Assembly: GCA_029844215.1 (NCBI GenBank)
Contig: JAQGDG010000274.1
Coordinates: forward strand, 147,767-211,766
DNA length: 64,000 nt
Origin: Przewalskia tangutica
Lineage: Eukaryota > Streptophyta > Magnoliopsida > Solanales > Solanaceae
Direction: 5' to 3'
Shown here: one piece after another, positions 9,759 to 21,466 of the stretch
How the letters are laid out: each line of letters opens with the position of its first letter
Position numbering within the stretch: position 1 is the first letter of the stretch
Position numbers and translations under genes: made by a program
The notes under the pieces: model-generated
Database searches by the model: none
Told to the model about the DNA's origin: nothing
Seen by the model: only the letters and a program-made list of their open reading frames with translations

Positions 9759-11848
9759 CCCTCTAAGTTGAAGACTTTCTTCATCCTCACTGAGCAATCT
9801 ATCTAAGTCTCAAAATACTCCTCCTCTTGTTCTTTCGCCCACCCCACCCTCCCCCCTTCGTATGCCCTTTGGCCGAGAGCTTCCTCCCCTCAGAAGTGGT
9901 TAGCATGGGTACCCCATAGCCTAGTTGTTTTCAGATAATACCCCTTGTCATGGTATAGAAATACTCTCCTAGTATTGTTATAATGTCCAAATACCTCGCC
10001 CATATACCTTGTAGTTTTCCCAAGGTTACACTTATACAAAAGCCCGTAAAATACTATTATACTTCCTTTAGCCACTAAACGAAACCCTAAGGAAATCTTC
10101 ATCGATAGTCAAGTAATTGAGTGGTTGGTTAGAACTTCTGGCGGTTGTTTGAGCTGGTCGAGCGCACTGAGTAGAGAGCTAAACCTTGCTCAGATCGACA
10201 TATAAACTCTGATAATTTTGGGCTTATCGAGGTAAACACTTTGACCTTCTATTGTAATTGGAAATTACATATCGTAGGAGTATATAGTCAAGTATACTAT
10301 ATAGAACTGAACATTATAATTGTGCGCAAATGTCTTTCGACTTAAGCCCGATTAATACTTACAGAATGTCTCGCGACTTAAGCCCTAATTTAAAAGAGAA
10401 TTGAATCAGAATTACATAGGATCAGACATAAAGAGACTTGTGTAGCATTGGCTGTAGTAGAATTGTACACGTCCTGCTAGACGTGCAAACCCTCTGTGGA
10501 GTTGTCTGCTAATGTGCCCGATAGAGAGGAGATTTACGCTGCATGTGGGGTGAGGTGATGCCGAATTTTCTCAGAGAATATTCTACATTGAGATCTAAGA
10601 TGTTAATAGCGCCAGGGCCTCTATAGGTTGAAATACCGCGTGGCGGTCTACTTCGCTTAAGGCGAGCCGACGGCTTGAGGTACTGAGCGCTTTGCTATTA
10701 GTCGATAATCGTCGCGAGGTATGTGAACCTCTTCCTATCTTTTCTAGCATGATACGTGTAACTATGTAGTACGGTAGATGTATACGTGCTAAATGTATTT
10801 GATTGTTTAAAACATGTTGTTATAACAAATTACGGGAAGTCAAGTTATAACCGCTTACGTAGGTAAGGAAATGCTTTGTGGTTTTAAAAAGGTAATCGAT
10901 TTGACTTATAACCGACTTGTCAGGTAATAGTAAAGAATCTTGAAGTATTTCAAAAGAATCAATCATCTTTAATGTAAGAGTAATACATGGTTTTGAAAAC
11001 ATAAGAGTTATACTAGCTTTATGGGAAGTTAGGTATAACGCCTTAAGAGAGAATGGTTTTACCGATTTTTAGAAGTTAAGAGACTTAATCTTAAAAGATA
11101 AGAGACTTGACTTGATATGGATGTTAGTGTGAAACCTCATTCGTGAGTAATGAGTACCGTTGTAAAAGGAATAATGTTTTACCGATTCGAAATCGAATAA
11201 GTGTCGAACAAACCATCATCGCTTAATAAAGGAAAATGTAATGACTAATGAAGTATTATTAAAACCAAGAGAAACCTCCATCCGCATAAGCTAAGACGAC
11301 AAAATGAGATTACATTTTCTAGATCATGGTCGCTTAATAAGATTAATTATGAACAAGAATAACCTACTCGCCAGTGGCATATGTTACTCAATTGTTTTAA
11401 AAAGAGATTAAGACATTCAACTATGAAACTTTTCTAAAAAGAGACTACGAATTGAAATTAGGCAACCGGAACTTTAGGTAAAGAAAGGCATTATGTTGTC
11501 TTAAATGAGTTTAAAACATAAAGTGTTATAATGTATTTATGGGAAGTTGGTTATAACGACTTTATGAAAACAAAAGAAGGGTTTTTATCATCGGTTTTAA
11601 TGTGGTAACTTGACTTTAAAAAGAGAAGTGTTTTGTCTAAAAAGAAGGCATGGTATCGCTTTAATTTGGTTTTAAAAGGATAGTATGGTTGTTTTGGTTT
11701 ACTTAAAGGATATAAGTCACTCTATTTTACGCTACGTATCGTGACTTTATAAAAGTGGAATGGATCTTTAAAAGGAACTTAACGCATTTAGTACTTTAGA
11801 TTAAAACACTGACTTTGACATAAAACGAAAGTACCTCGAGTCATGGAT

Positions 11849-11967
11849 AACTTGCCTACGCTTGTTGTTGCGGTAACTTGCATATGCTTGTTGTTGCGTA
11901 ACTCGCCATGCTTGTTGTTGTGTAACTTGCCTATGCTTGTTGTTGTGTAACTTGCCTATGCTTGTCG
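11849..11967. repeat. 26 bp tandem array, 5 copies
   Basis: Units around AACTTGCCTATGCTTGTTG. The same site in other LTRs holds 1 (A), 3 (R1) or about 6 (B) copies. Confidence 0.85.
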
Positions 11968-12119
11968 GATAGCCATTGTTATGCAAGAATTGTGTTCTAT
12001 ATTACCGCTCTCTCAACGGAGGCCGCTGACTTGTCGAGGACTTACTTGGACGCATCGGGCAGCGACGAAAAATTTCACCGTATGCTCCCGACGATAGTGT
12101 TATTCCACGGACTAGCTCT

Positions 12120-12350
12120 CCACGAGGTTTCTTACTGCTCGCCTTGGTACCGTGGTCGGCCAGATTTGCCCCGCCTCGTGGTCGATACGGCCTTGGTACT
12201 GTAGTTAGCCCTCGACTTGCCCTGCTCAGTAGTGGCGGTCTCGTGATACGACCTCGTACCTGGTGGTCACCGATTTGCCCGGCCACCACGCGGACCGCCT
12301 TGGTATCCGTAGTCGGCCTCGCACTTGCCCCGCGGTCGCCTTCGTGGTTT
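12120..12350. repeat. Imperfect 60-70 bp repeat region
   Basis: Units around CCTTGGTACCGTGGTCGGCC and GATTTGCCC, degraded, about four copies. The same region is at about 6345-6570 and 52380-52610. Confidence 0.55.
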
Positions 12351-13036
12351 CGTTGTATCAGATTGTTATTACGGCTGGCATCGTAGGACTTCGTGTTCAG
12401 TGTACTTCGATGTTATCATATCATAGATCACGCCGGCGGAAGGTATTCCACGCATGACTCGATGCCAGGCGTGAGACCCATAATTATATTTGAGTAAACG
12501 ACCGGGCGCGAGACCGACTTGATATAATCAAGTATGTGGTATCGTAGTTTGCTATCATACATGTCTCTGCTTTATATAGACTATTATGATTTCATTTACG
12601 ATTTACGCTTTCACATACTGTACTGCCAGATCGACCTCCTTCTGGCCGCTCATGCCGCAGTAGAAGTACATCTACCGCCGATCCCCGCTTAGGATCACCT
12701 TTCAGCGTATTGGGAAGCTCCGCTCCTTCTGAGGCTTATCTTGCATTTGGTACGTTACCCGTAGGTTCTGTACATTCTGTGGTACGGCCCCCGTCCCGCC
12801 ATAGTTGTTGTAAAAAATCTTAGAGGTCCAGAGTAATCGTTGCGTGGTTGTGGATTGTAACTGTTCAAACGTTTATATATATATGTTGAAAGGCAACTGT
12901 TTTGGTTGGCCTGTTTATTTATAATATCTCTCATTTCATGATTATGTTTTATTTCTGCTGATTTTCTCTGATGTTGTATCACTAGGGTGCCCGGGGTAAG
13001 GCACCAGTCACGGGCCCGGATTCGCGGGTCGTGACA

Positions 13037-14078
13037 TTCCCACACTTAGAAAATTTTCAAGAAAAACTTATGCTCCATTATAGAAGCTCTCGGGTTTGAG
13101 GGTCTTGGCAAGACAAGTGGGAACACACGTTGTATTGACCTCCTTCGGGGGACACACGCCCGTAGTATCATTAAGAAATCCTACTCATGGGACTATTTCA
13201 CCCGCATAGGTCATGTGGACCCGCAATGAGATCATCCGCCATGCATGGGACTATTTCACCCGCATAGGACTATTTCACCCGTATGGGCCCGGTGGGCACG
13301 CAATGAGTACAAACGCCGCACTCGCATCATGGGTAGCAAATCCATGGAATAAGTAGTAACCCAGGGGTTTACCCCGCAAGAATAACATAACCTAGCACAA
13401 CCGACTATCATACATAACATAAGCACTACCGACTTATCATACATAACATAAGAACTACCGGCTTATCATACATAACATAAGCAAGTTAAGAAATCCCCTA
13501 ACTTCTTATTAGCTTTGTTTATATACACTCTCATTTTAGTTTACTTAAGGTACTAACATGTTATTGTAAAATCCGGGAATTTAACCCAAAGTACTACGTA
13601 CTTCTATTCTTTTAAAATGACTCTTTTTCATATAAATCTCCAAGATACTAATAACCGTAGTATCAAGTCATATCTACTTTTCAAGACAAGTCACAAAACC
13701 CTTTTAGAATTACATTTATAGGCTTCTAAATCAAGTGACTTCTTTCTTTAAAACTTTAAGCAATTGATACCTTCAAATCAATTTGTCTTTCTTCATTTCA
13801 AGTCATTTATCCTTATTTACATCACTAGACTAAACCATTCTTTCATCTTTCCATGAAGCTATTATAACCAACTTTCCATAAAGTCGTTATACTAACTTTA
13901 TATTTTAGGCACTTACATTCTTTTTTATCACCAAGAGACTTATACTTTTAAAAACCAAGTATCATATACTTTCAAAATACTTCAAGTCTCTTAACTTTAG
14001 AAATCAAATTTCCTAACTTTAGAATAGCTCAAGGAATCAATACTTTCCAAATAAAGTATTCTATACATTTTCAAGTCA
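13037..14078 (-). repeat. Truncated minus-strand LTR fragment
   Basis: AT-rich DNA between E and the DUF4283 pseudogene. From about 13500 to 14078 it is the reverse complement of the middle of the C LTR (about 17650-18260) and resembles the G LTR (37320-37700). It includes a GTTATAAC-type module at 13857-13895. The first 400 bp hold short repeats, including a 29 bp unit with CATACATAACATAAG at 13409, 13438 and 13467. Both LTR ends are missing. No gene seen. Confidence 0.6.
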
Positions 14079-14228
14079 AGAAATCTTTGTTGTTTTTTAG
14101 TTAGAGAGAAGTTTCTCTCACTAAGGAAAACGCTCTCAACATTTCCCTTAGCTGCTCCTTCGGCTTATTCATCTCCCCCCTAAGATTAACCATGGTTTCC
14201 CCACTAATTGAAGCCTAATGTTCACAAC

Positions 14229-16148
14229 ATGAAGAGGACTAAACGTTACACACGCTCCAGCAATGATTCAGGAGGTTCAGGAAGTTCGACGAAGGCTAGA
14301 ACCAAGAAAAAGAAAAAGAATGGCGGAAGCCCAACCATAGTTGAAGAAAATCTAATTCCGGCTATTTCAGACCCAACGGTGTTAGTTCATGTCATGCCTG
14401 ACTTGCGTTTTCCACTGGAAAATGTAGTAGATGATTCTATGCTGCAAAGGATACATGAATGGGGCAAAAGTATAGAAATTGAGAGCTTGGATATAAGTGA
14501 ATTTGAAGGTGGAAAACGTCATGTTCCATCTGCCATCAATCCAGAAGTAATCTCTACTATTACTTCTCCTGAAATGACCACAATGGAAGTCCATGACACT
14601 GTTCACAAGTCTTCTGGGGACAACCCTTCCGAAACAACTGGCAAGCATAGGGAAATCTCGGAAGCCATTGACACCCCTCATGCTACTAAGGTGATCGATC
14701 TTACAACGGGTCGATTGGAGGACAACGGGAACATTACGGAAGAGCATGGAAACCACGGCATCACAAATTCCTCCACACAACCTGGGAAATTACTCAGGCA
14801 AGCCGGAAAAGGAAACAAATCGGGGCCAGGAATTGCAATCAATGAATCTAAGCGTGATGGAATACTCGGGTCAAAACCAGGTGGCGCTGGTCGAGGGCCT
14901 AGGCTGTCAAAGTGCGTGTCCATAGGTCTAAGGATATTCCTGTTATGCACAAATCAATGTCAGTTGGGATTTCCCAAGGAGCCTTTCGCGGGTGCCAAGG
15001 AGTCACACTTTAATGCCGCGGGAACCAAAGAGCCTCCTCCTAATCCGGGTCAGGGCATGGGTCAGAAGGCTAAGGCGGGTCAGACGGGAGTCCATGGGTC
15101 TATGAACATTCCCATTATGCATGGACCAAGGACGGTTGGTAGCAACGATGAGTTTTCCATACCCAAGGAGCCTAGATACTCCACAAACTTTAATGTCGCG
15201 GGAGCCGAGGAGTCACACTTTAATGCCGCGGGTACCAATGAGGCATCTTCAACACCGGGTCTAGGCTCGAGTCAGAATGCTAAGGCGGGTCAGGCGGGAG
15301 TCCCTGGGTCATTGAATATTCCCGTTATGCAAGGATCAATGATAGTTGGGAGTAACGAAGAGACTTCTATCTCCAAGGAGCCTAGGTACTCCACGATCAT
15401 TAATACCGCGGGAGCCAAGAAAGCAGACTTTAATGACGCGAGAACCAAAGAGTCATCTCACTTAATAGGACAACACCCTCTGAATTCTTTAAGTGTCACT
15501 AATGAATCCTTTCCTACTTTAGCAAGTTTGCTTAGTGGAATCTATCACAAGAACCTCAACAACCCTTTCGCCTTTACCTCTTCCTTGGGCACGGGTAAAG
15601 TGAATAACAACCCTCCTCTCACACCCTATACCTCTTCAATACTCCCTGAAAATCATAATGACTCACCCCTTCTACCCTCCCTACCATCAATTATTCCCGG
15701 AACCCATAATAACTTCCCTACCCTTCCAAATGGCACTCACATCCTCTCTCCTAATGCGGGCCCAAGTTATATTCCTTCTACCTATTCCACTCTGCCTGCA
15801 CCTCCAGAAATACCTTCCAATGAATTACCCACTAATGTATCTACATAACAAAATGAAACCCCACCCGTTGATACAACTTAAAATACTTTACCCCCGAATC
15901 ATGGAAAAGGTTCCATCCCTCCTAAGAAGACTTATGCTGGAATCTTTGCGGGTACCAGGCTCTAAGCAAAGGGTATGAAGTTACAATTCATTGAACAACA
16001 AGGGAAAGAAGTAGAAATAGAGGTCATGGACGGTTCCATTCATTCAAACACTGGATATTGCTTAAAGTTGCTTCACGTGTCCTTTCCCGGGAAGAGAGGC
16101 ATTGAATTCCATTGTGAAGGGATGGGGAGTGAAGTGTCGTATTATACC
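14229..16148 (+). pseudogene. DUF4283-type protein, 5' part, cut by element C
   Basis: The only coding sequence here that is not from an LTR element. The first ATG of the long frame is at 14229; the frame is open further up to a TTG at 14208. It runs open to TAA at 15846-15848 (about 539 aa) and, in the same frame with no shift, on to 16148 with two further TAA stops (about 15880 and 15964). The N-terminus is basic (KARTKKKKKN), the middle is low-complexity with 70-aa repeats, then a Pro/Ser-rich stretch. After the stops comes KKTYAGIFAGTR, then GMKLQFIEQ and FPGKRGIEF. That spacing resembles the start of the DUF4283 (PF14111) fold found in plant LINE ORF1-like and solo proteins. The LTR of C interrupts it there. 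All three stops could come from CAA to TAA. Not confirmed by search; function unknown. An upstream ATG at 14192 opens an 8-codon uORF. Confidence 0.55.
15000..15460 (+). repeat. 210 bp (70-aa) in-frame tandem repeat
   Basis: ACTTTAATG recurs at 15007, 15217 and 15427, exactly 210 bp apart. Two full units and part of a third encode ESHFNAAGT..., KAGQ.GV.GS.NIP and KEPRYST blocks. The period keeps frame, so the array could expand in a functional protein. Confidence 0.85.
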
Positions 16149-18349
16149 TGTTACACCCCGTAATTCCAAGAGGATGAGATGAGAACGTACGAAAGGAAAT
16201 AAGATTCGAAGTTGGAAAAAGAAAAAAAAAGAAAAAAAAGTTGGCAGAATATTTTTGGACAGTTTTTCAGTCAACTTGAGAGCAGTATATCTCCTAGTAT
16301 AATTGGGGTTTTTAGTTGTTTCAAAGGCCTAATATGAGGTTCATTGAGTCTAGTTTCCAACGCAACAAACCTCTCGTCGATAGGACATCAGAGTAGAAAG
16401 TTATGGACGTTACAAGATCGGCTGACAGAGCAGACAGGGTCAGGCGCCGCGGCGGCCGCAGCCGGCGCCGAAAGGCCCGAAATTGTCCTGAATTAAGCGC
16501 CGCGCGCCGCTGCAGGGCCGTGGCGCCGAGGCGGATTTTTTGGAAATAGGTAAAATATAAGATATTTGTTGTAGAGGACCCTCGCGGGTGACAAGTGTCC
16601 CCAACTCAGGATCAAGATAGAGGCTAGATTATGACCAAGTCTTGCAAGACTTGGTCATTTGCAAGACTTCCTCCATAGAAATTTTCCTTCTATTTCTCTA
16701 ACAGTTTATGAAACCCTAAGCCTAAATGAGATTTTTAGAAAGGCAACAAGAAGGAAATACGCTGACAAGCTTCAGGGGTTCAGAGATGATATTCATGAAG
16801 AAGAATTTCTGAAAGAGGCTAAAGTGGGCAAGATTGTTGGACTATTTTGGGCTTATCAAGGTAACCACTTTTTCCTCTTAAGTGATTCAAGATTTCTTAT
16901 TGTTGTAGTTATACATTTTATCAAGCATGAGATATATGTATCGAGATTAATAAGTGTTATGGATATTAGAAGCCTAAAACCGAAATGACCTTGTTAGCCA
17001 TTTGAAGTTGAAATACAAGTTGGTCGATAGTTAGAATCGCCACATGTTATCTAATCAAGATTGTAGTTGTTATAATCAATCGTGGCTATATAACATGTTA
17101 GACTAAACAACTTGATGGAAAAAGGAATTGGAAAAGACTTTACATTGTTGTATCAGAGCCATTTGGCATTGAAATGTTGGACTATTTGGATATTTATCAG
17201 GCGGAATTTTACACGCCTTGTTGCGGTAATCCTCATTGTTAACTACTTTGTTGAGCCTTAAATGGCGTGTTTGGTTATTGAATTCGCCTAAAAAGGTGGC
17301 AAAGTATGTAGAAACAAAGGAAGTGTCGTCCGATTTTCCGTAGAATTTAGTAGCTTTGCACTGGAATATTCTACGCTTGAAACTAGAAGTTAATAGACGA
17401 TATGGTCATTATAGGTTGACATACTACATACGTATATTGACTTGACAAGTGGATCAACCAAGAGGTATGTGGAACTTTCTTATCTCTCGAGTACGAGTAG
17501 TTATAATCAGATAAGACGGTAGACGTACGTGATTTAAATGAATTAAAATCATTTGATATACTTGACTTGTTTTAAGGATGTCTAGTTGGTTGAGTTAGAG
17601 AATTAAATTAACTCACTTGTCCTTAAGGAATGGTTATAAGAATGGTTTATCCTAATAAAGACAAGGATTTCTTGACATGAAAAAGTATGTAATACTTGAT
17701 TTGGAAAAGTATTGATTCTGAACTATTCTAAAGATAAGAGACCTGATTTCTAAGTTAAGAAACTTGTTTTCAAAGTTAAGAGACTTGAAGTATTTTGAAA
17801 GTCAGGTAACTTGATTTGAAGTACAAGTCTTTGGTCATAAAAAGAACACATTGTCTAAGACATAAAAGAGTTATAACCCGCTTTACGGGAAGTTAGTTAT
17901 AACGGCTTTATGAGAGGATAAGGATGTCTTAGTTTTAAAGCATAAAGTTAGTATAACGGCTTTATGGGAAGTTGGTTATAATAACTTTATGGAAGGTTAA
18001 AGGAACGGTTTTCTCGAGTAAGGTAAACAAAGACGAAAGAATCGAAATTAAGAAGGGCAATTTGATTTAAAGGCATCAATTGCTTAAAGTTTAAGGAAAT
18101 GGTCACTTGATTTAGAAGCCAAAAGATATATTTTCTAAAAGTGTAGTGACTCGCTGAAATGTAGATAAGCCTCGATACTACGTGTCGTGTCTTGGGGTTT
18201 TATGTGAAAAGGGATCTTTGGAAAGAATAGAGTACATAGTACTTTGGGTTAATTTCCTGACTTGTTGGGTGATACGAAAGTGCCTCGAGGTCATAAACGA
18301 GATCCATTTTGTATGTTAACGAAAGTCTAAAGAAGTTATGAACTTACTT

Positions 18350-18740
18350 GTATCGCATCGATTATGATGGAGGATTCCACGTATGCTTCCATTGTCTTAG
18401 TATGAGTTTACTCGACGCATCGAGCGACGGAGGATTCCACGTATGCTTCCATTGCCTTATTACGAGTCTACCGACGCATCGACGCGATGTAGATTCCACC
18501 GCATGCTTCCATTGTGATCGATCCGACATGCTTACGATGAGGATTCCGAGGCACGCACCTCGACATGCTTACGACGGGGATTCGAGGCACGCAGATGAGT
18601 TTACCTCGACGCATCGACAAAGCTGACGGGATTCCACCGCATGCTTCCATCATGGTCGATCCTCGACATGCTTACGATGAGGATTCCGAGGCACGACCTC
18701 GACATGCTTACGACGAGGATTCCGAGGCACGCGACCGTGA
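18350..18740. repeat. GATTCCACG-type minisatellite, about 60 and 40 bp periods
   Basis: Units around GGATTCCACGTATGCTTCC at about 18371 and 18432, then a related shorter unit with GAGGATTCCGAGGCACG. Confined to C. Confidence 0.7.
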
Positions 18741-18829
18741 CGCGGTTAAATTCCCTGATATGACTATTACCCCACGGGTTAGCTCCCACGAAGTCATGTA
18801 CCAGACGAGGATTCCACGCATGAGATATA

Positions 18830-19150
18830 TATATATATATATGAATTGTGTACGTATCGACAAATGAGGTAGATGCCACGCGCGCCACATGGTTATAGTT
18901 TACACTTACTACCGCCGAAAGTGACGGGGATTCCACGGCCGAGGTATATATATGTGTTGTGTATGTGTACGCCACATGAGGTAGATGCCACGCGCGTTAC
19001 ACGGTTATAGTTTACACTTACTACCGCCTGAAGTGACGGGGATTCCACGCGCGAGGTATATATACGTGTTGTGTATGTGCACGACAACAGGTAGATGCCA
19101 CGCGCGCCACGTGGTTATAGTTTACGCCATACCGCTTCAGCCGACGGATT
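18830..19150. repeat. 111 bp tandem repeat, 3 copies
   Basis: GTAGATGCCACGCGCG at 18869, 18981 and 19091 (spacing 112 and 110 bp). Each unit ends in a TATATA run and TGTGTTGTG-like DNA. Confidence 0.85.
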
Positions 19151-19820
19151 CCACGCACACCTTGACGCTTGAGGGCTTAAGACCTCATCGCACTATGCGA
19201 GGATATCGAGGGCTTGTGTTAGTAGTCGGCCCGACTATTATTCATGTGATGAAATAGTCGCATAAGGTAAAAAAATGACTTTCATTACTTTCACTTCAGT
19301 AAGGCAGTAATCGTTAATCGTTATCATATCCGCCTTCACCGTATTTTTGACTATTATGATTTAAATTACAGATTTCGCTTTACATACTTGGTACATATTT
19401 TTGTAATCGACTTCTTCTGGGCCGCGCTCATGCCGCAGTCGAGGTACATAGCTTGTCGATCCACACCCTTAGATCACTGCTCAGCTTGGAAAGCTCCATT
19501 TCTCCGGAGGCTTTGTCTTTTGGTACGATTCCCTGAGGTTGTAGAATTTTGTACATTCAGGGGTATGGCGGGGCCCTGTCCCGTCACAGTTGTTATTCTT
19601 AGAGGTCTGTAGTCATATCTTGTGGTTTTGGGTTGTAAAGAAAATAAAGAGTCAGACTATTTTATTTATGGATTTTGTATATTTTTACGGAAGGGCCTCA
19701 TCGGCCAGCCTGCTGTTATTTAATGTCTAAGTATTATGCGAGTTGTGTTCCGCTTCTATTCTCTCGATGTATACCAGGGTGCCTGTGTAGGGCACCGCCA
19801 TGCCCGGTCGGGTCGTGACA

Positions 19821-21466
19821 AAAGTGGTATCGAGCGCTTAGTCCTCTGAAAGTGTCTACAGATCGTGTCAGTAGTAGTTCGATTATCGACGTGTCGCGCA
19901 CCACATCAATAATCGTGAGGTCGCAGGACATTTAGGATTGGTTTCATTCTTCTCACTCGATCGCGCGATAGAGTCGTTGTTGTGGTCGCATCTCCTAACG
20001 AGTTATGTTGATCGCAGCACGGCGGCGCAAAGAATGACCAGAAGAACCATGTGGATCGCGTATCCGTGTTAGTAATGACGGTAGTATAGTTGGCATTGTG
20101 ACACACAAAGAATACGGAGTTATGTATGAGGTCGACGCTGTCGCTTAGAATGATATTGGAATACCAAGGATCGTAATGACTAAATAGATAACGGAAGGCG
20201 TGAAACAGCTTTAACTGATTCTCATCAAGGTTTTACGACTAATTTGAGATAACTAGAAGTGACGAGTCATTCGGTATGTATTGAACCTTTAAGAAATCAT
20301 GTTAAGAGACTTAATGAAAGACTATGATTGTAAATTGCTACGCCGTATGCTTAAGATGATAGTACGGAGGAGATCCGCGTGGGATAAGTAATGGTTGTTG
20401 GATCAAGACAACACTGCTAGATATTACGAGAAGTTAGTGTACCCGCTACGCGGATCGGTAGTAGTCCCGCCACGCGACAGGTCACGGTGCAAAGCCCAAG
20501 TCTAGTAAATCGCTTTACTGCTCAGGACGTGTTCCATCTAACCAGTCGCGAGGCCTAAATGGCCTTAATTTGTTCATGAGGTAGCTCCAAAGATCGAGGC
20601 CGAATTAGTACTAAGTTATGACGATGTAAGAATAAGTTTGGAAATACGGAAAGAGTACGCACCGAAGCATTGCAGAGCAACCAAGTGTAAAGGAATGAGC
20701 CTAAATCCTCGAGAACCTTTCGAGGTGATTACACCCGCGAGTGACGGGTGGTAGGTGAGCTGATACATAATAATTGCCCTGGTGATACAAATGTTTGATC
20801 CTAGCGCACTGCATGACAGAGTTCGAGGTCATTACGGGTATGGACTAACGGGCTTCGTATGCCAAGGTTGACTATAGAGAGAAGTCGTTCGATTCCGAGA
20901 GCTTATCGACGGGAAGGGAATGGAAGTGCTAGTAAATTGTAAGTTACTACTTCATTCGCCGACATGAAATTTTGGAGTCTATGTGACTCGACTTATTAAA
21001 ATTATTGAAGGATTTTATGTTATGCTCGAGGTACTTGGAATTGGTTTAACGTGGCGGTCACGCCACGACATTCGAATAATTTCGTGAAAATGCGCAAGAC
21101 AAAAATAAGATAAGTATGAGTGTCACTGTGGAAAACAGAGGACATCACGGTAGGTCTTATATATCTATACGATTATAACAGGTGGCACTAGATGATCAAG
21201 ATTATGAAAGAGAGATGCTCTCCCCACATAAAAGGATGGTTTTGTGTATTATGGGGTGTGTACCCATGTTATTAAGCGATGGATGCGAGACTGTAAGATC
21301 TTCAAAGGTCGCTGTGGCAAAGGTTACAGTTTTAGATAACCATGGGAGAAGTATTGTATTGTGGAAAAAAATTGTATGAAGGGGTTGTAAAAGGAAACTG
21401 TGTCGCTAATTATTAGATTGACTCCAAAAGAACATTCGAGGACGAATGTTTCTAAGAGGGGAAGAA
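19821..21466 (+). mobile_element. C internal region, no recognisable gag or pol
   Basis: 1.65 kb from the PBS (GTGGTATCGAGC at 19824) to the PPT. The leader resembles that of the other elements up to about 19990. Beyond this I find no Gag core, zinc knuckle or pol motif. A diverged copy of the conserved noncoding block lies near 20460-20600 (GTCACGG, GCCCAAGTCTAG, GCCTAAATGGCC, AGCTCCAAAGATCGAGG). It thus looks like a gag-less LARD-type derivative. The ORFs here are short and unsupported. Confidence 0.7.
21431..21466 (+). other. C PPT with adjacent hairpin
   Basis: Inverted repeat AACATTCG-AGGA-CGAATGTT (21431-21450), then the purine tract AAGAGGGGAAGAA directly before the 3' LTR. Best example in the window. 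Confidence 0.85.

Larger units (their letters stand above)
9349..13036 (+). mobile_element. E 3' LTR, 3.69 kb
   Basis: A complete LTR starting TGTTATACC and ending GTCGTGACA. In order it holds the U3 palindrome (9551), TATA (9751), the GGTAA leader core (about 10211-10237), three GTTATAAC/TTTATGGGAAGTT modules (10817, 11007, 11524), a 26 bp array (11849-11967) and an imperfect 60-70 bp repeat region (about 12120-12350). The right flank is TTCCC. The left flank lies outside the window, so the TSD cannot be checked. Short ORFs inside are not conserved in the copies. Confidence 0.9.
16149..19820 (+). mobile_element. C 5' LTR, 3.67 kb
   Basis: Starts TGTTACACC and ends GTCGTGACA, followed by a PBS. 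The left flank ATACC is the expected TSD copy; the right one is not in the window. U3 differs from the other families: an A-rich tract (about 16215-16240), a GC-rich palindrome cluster (16440-16530) and a weak GGGTGACAAGTGTCCC palindrome (16586). The leader core GGGCTTATCAAGGTAA lies at 16850-16865, GTTATAAC modules at 17869-17993, and two minisatellites in the 3' third. No clear TATAAATA box. No gene. Confidence 0.88.

Noticed and set aside
13037..14078. Repeats near 13190-13480 as a separate satellite
   Set aside because: The flanking DNA matches the middle of the C and G LTRs in reverse, so this is the array region of a truncated LTR.
14208..14229. TTG at 14208 as the start of the DUF4283-type ORF
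   Set aside because: Plant nuclear genes start at ATG; the first in frame is 14229. The ATG at 14192 is in another frame and stops after eight codons.
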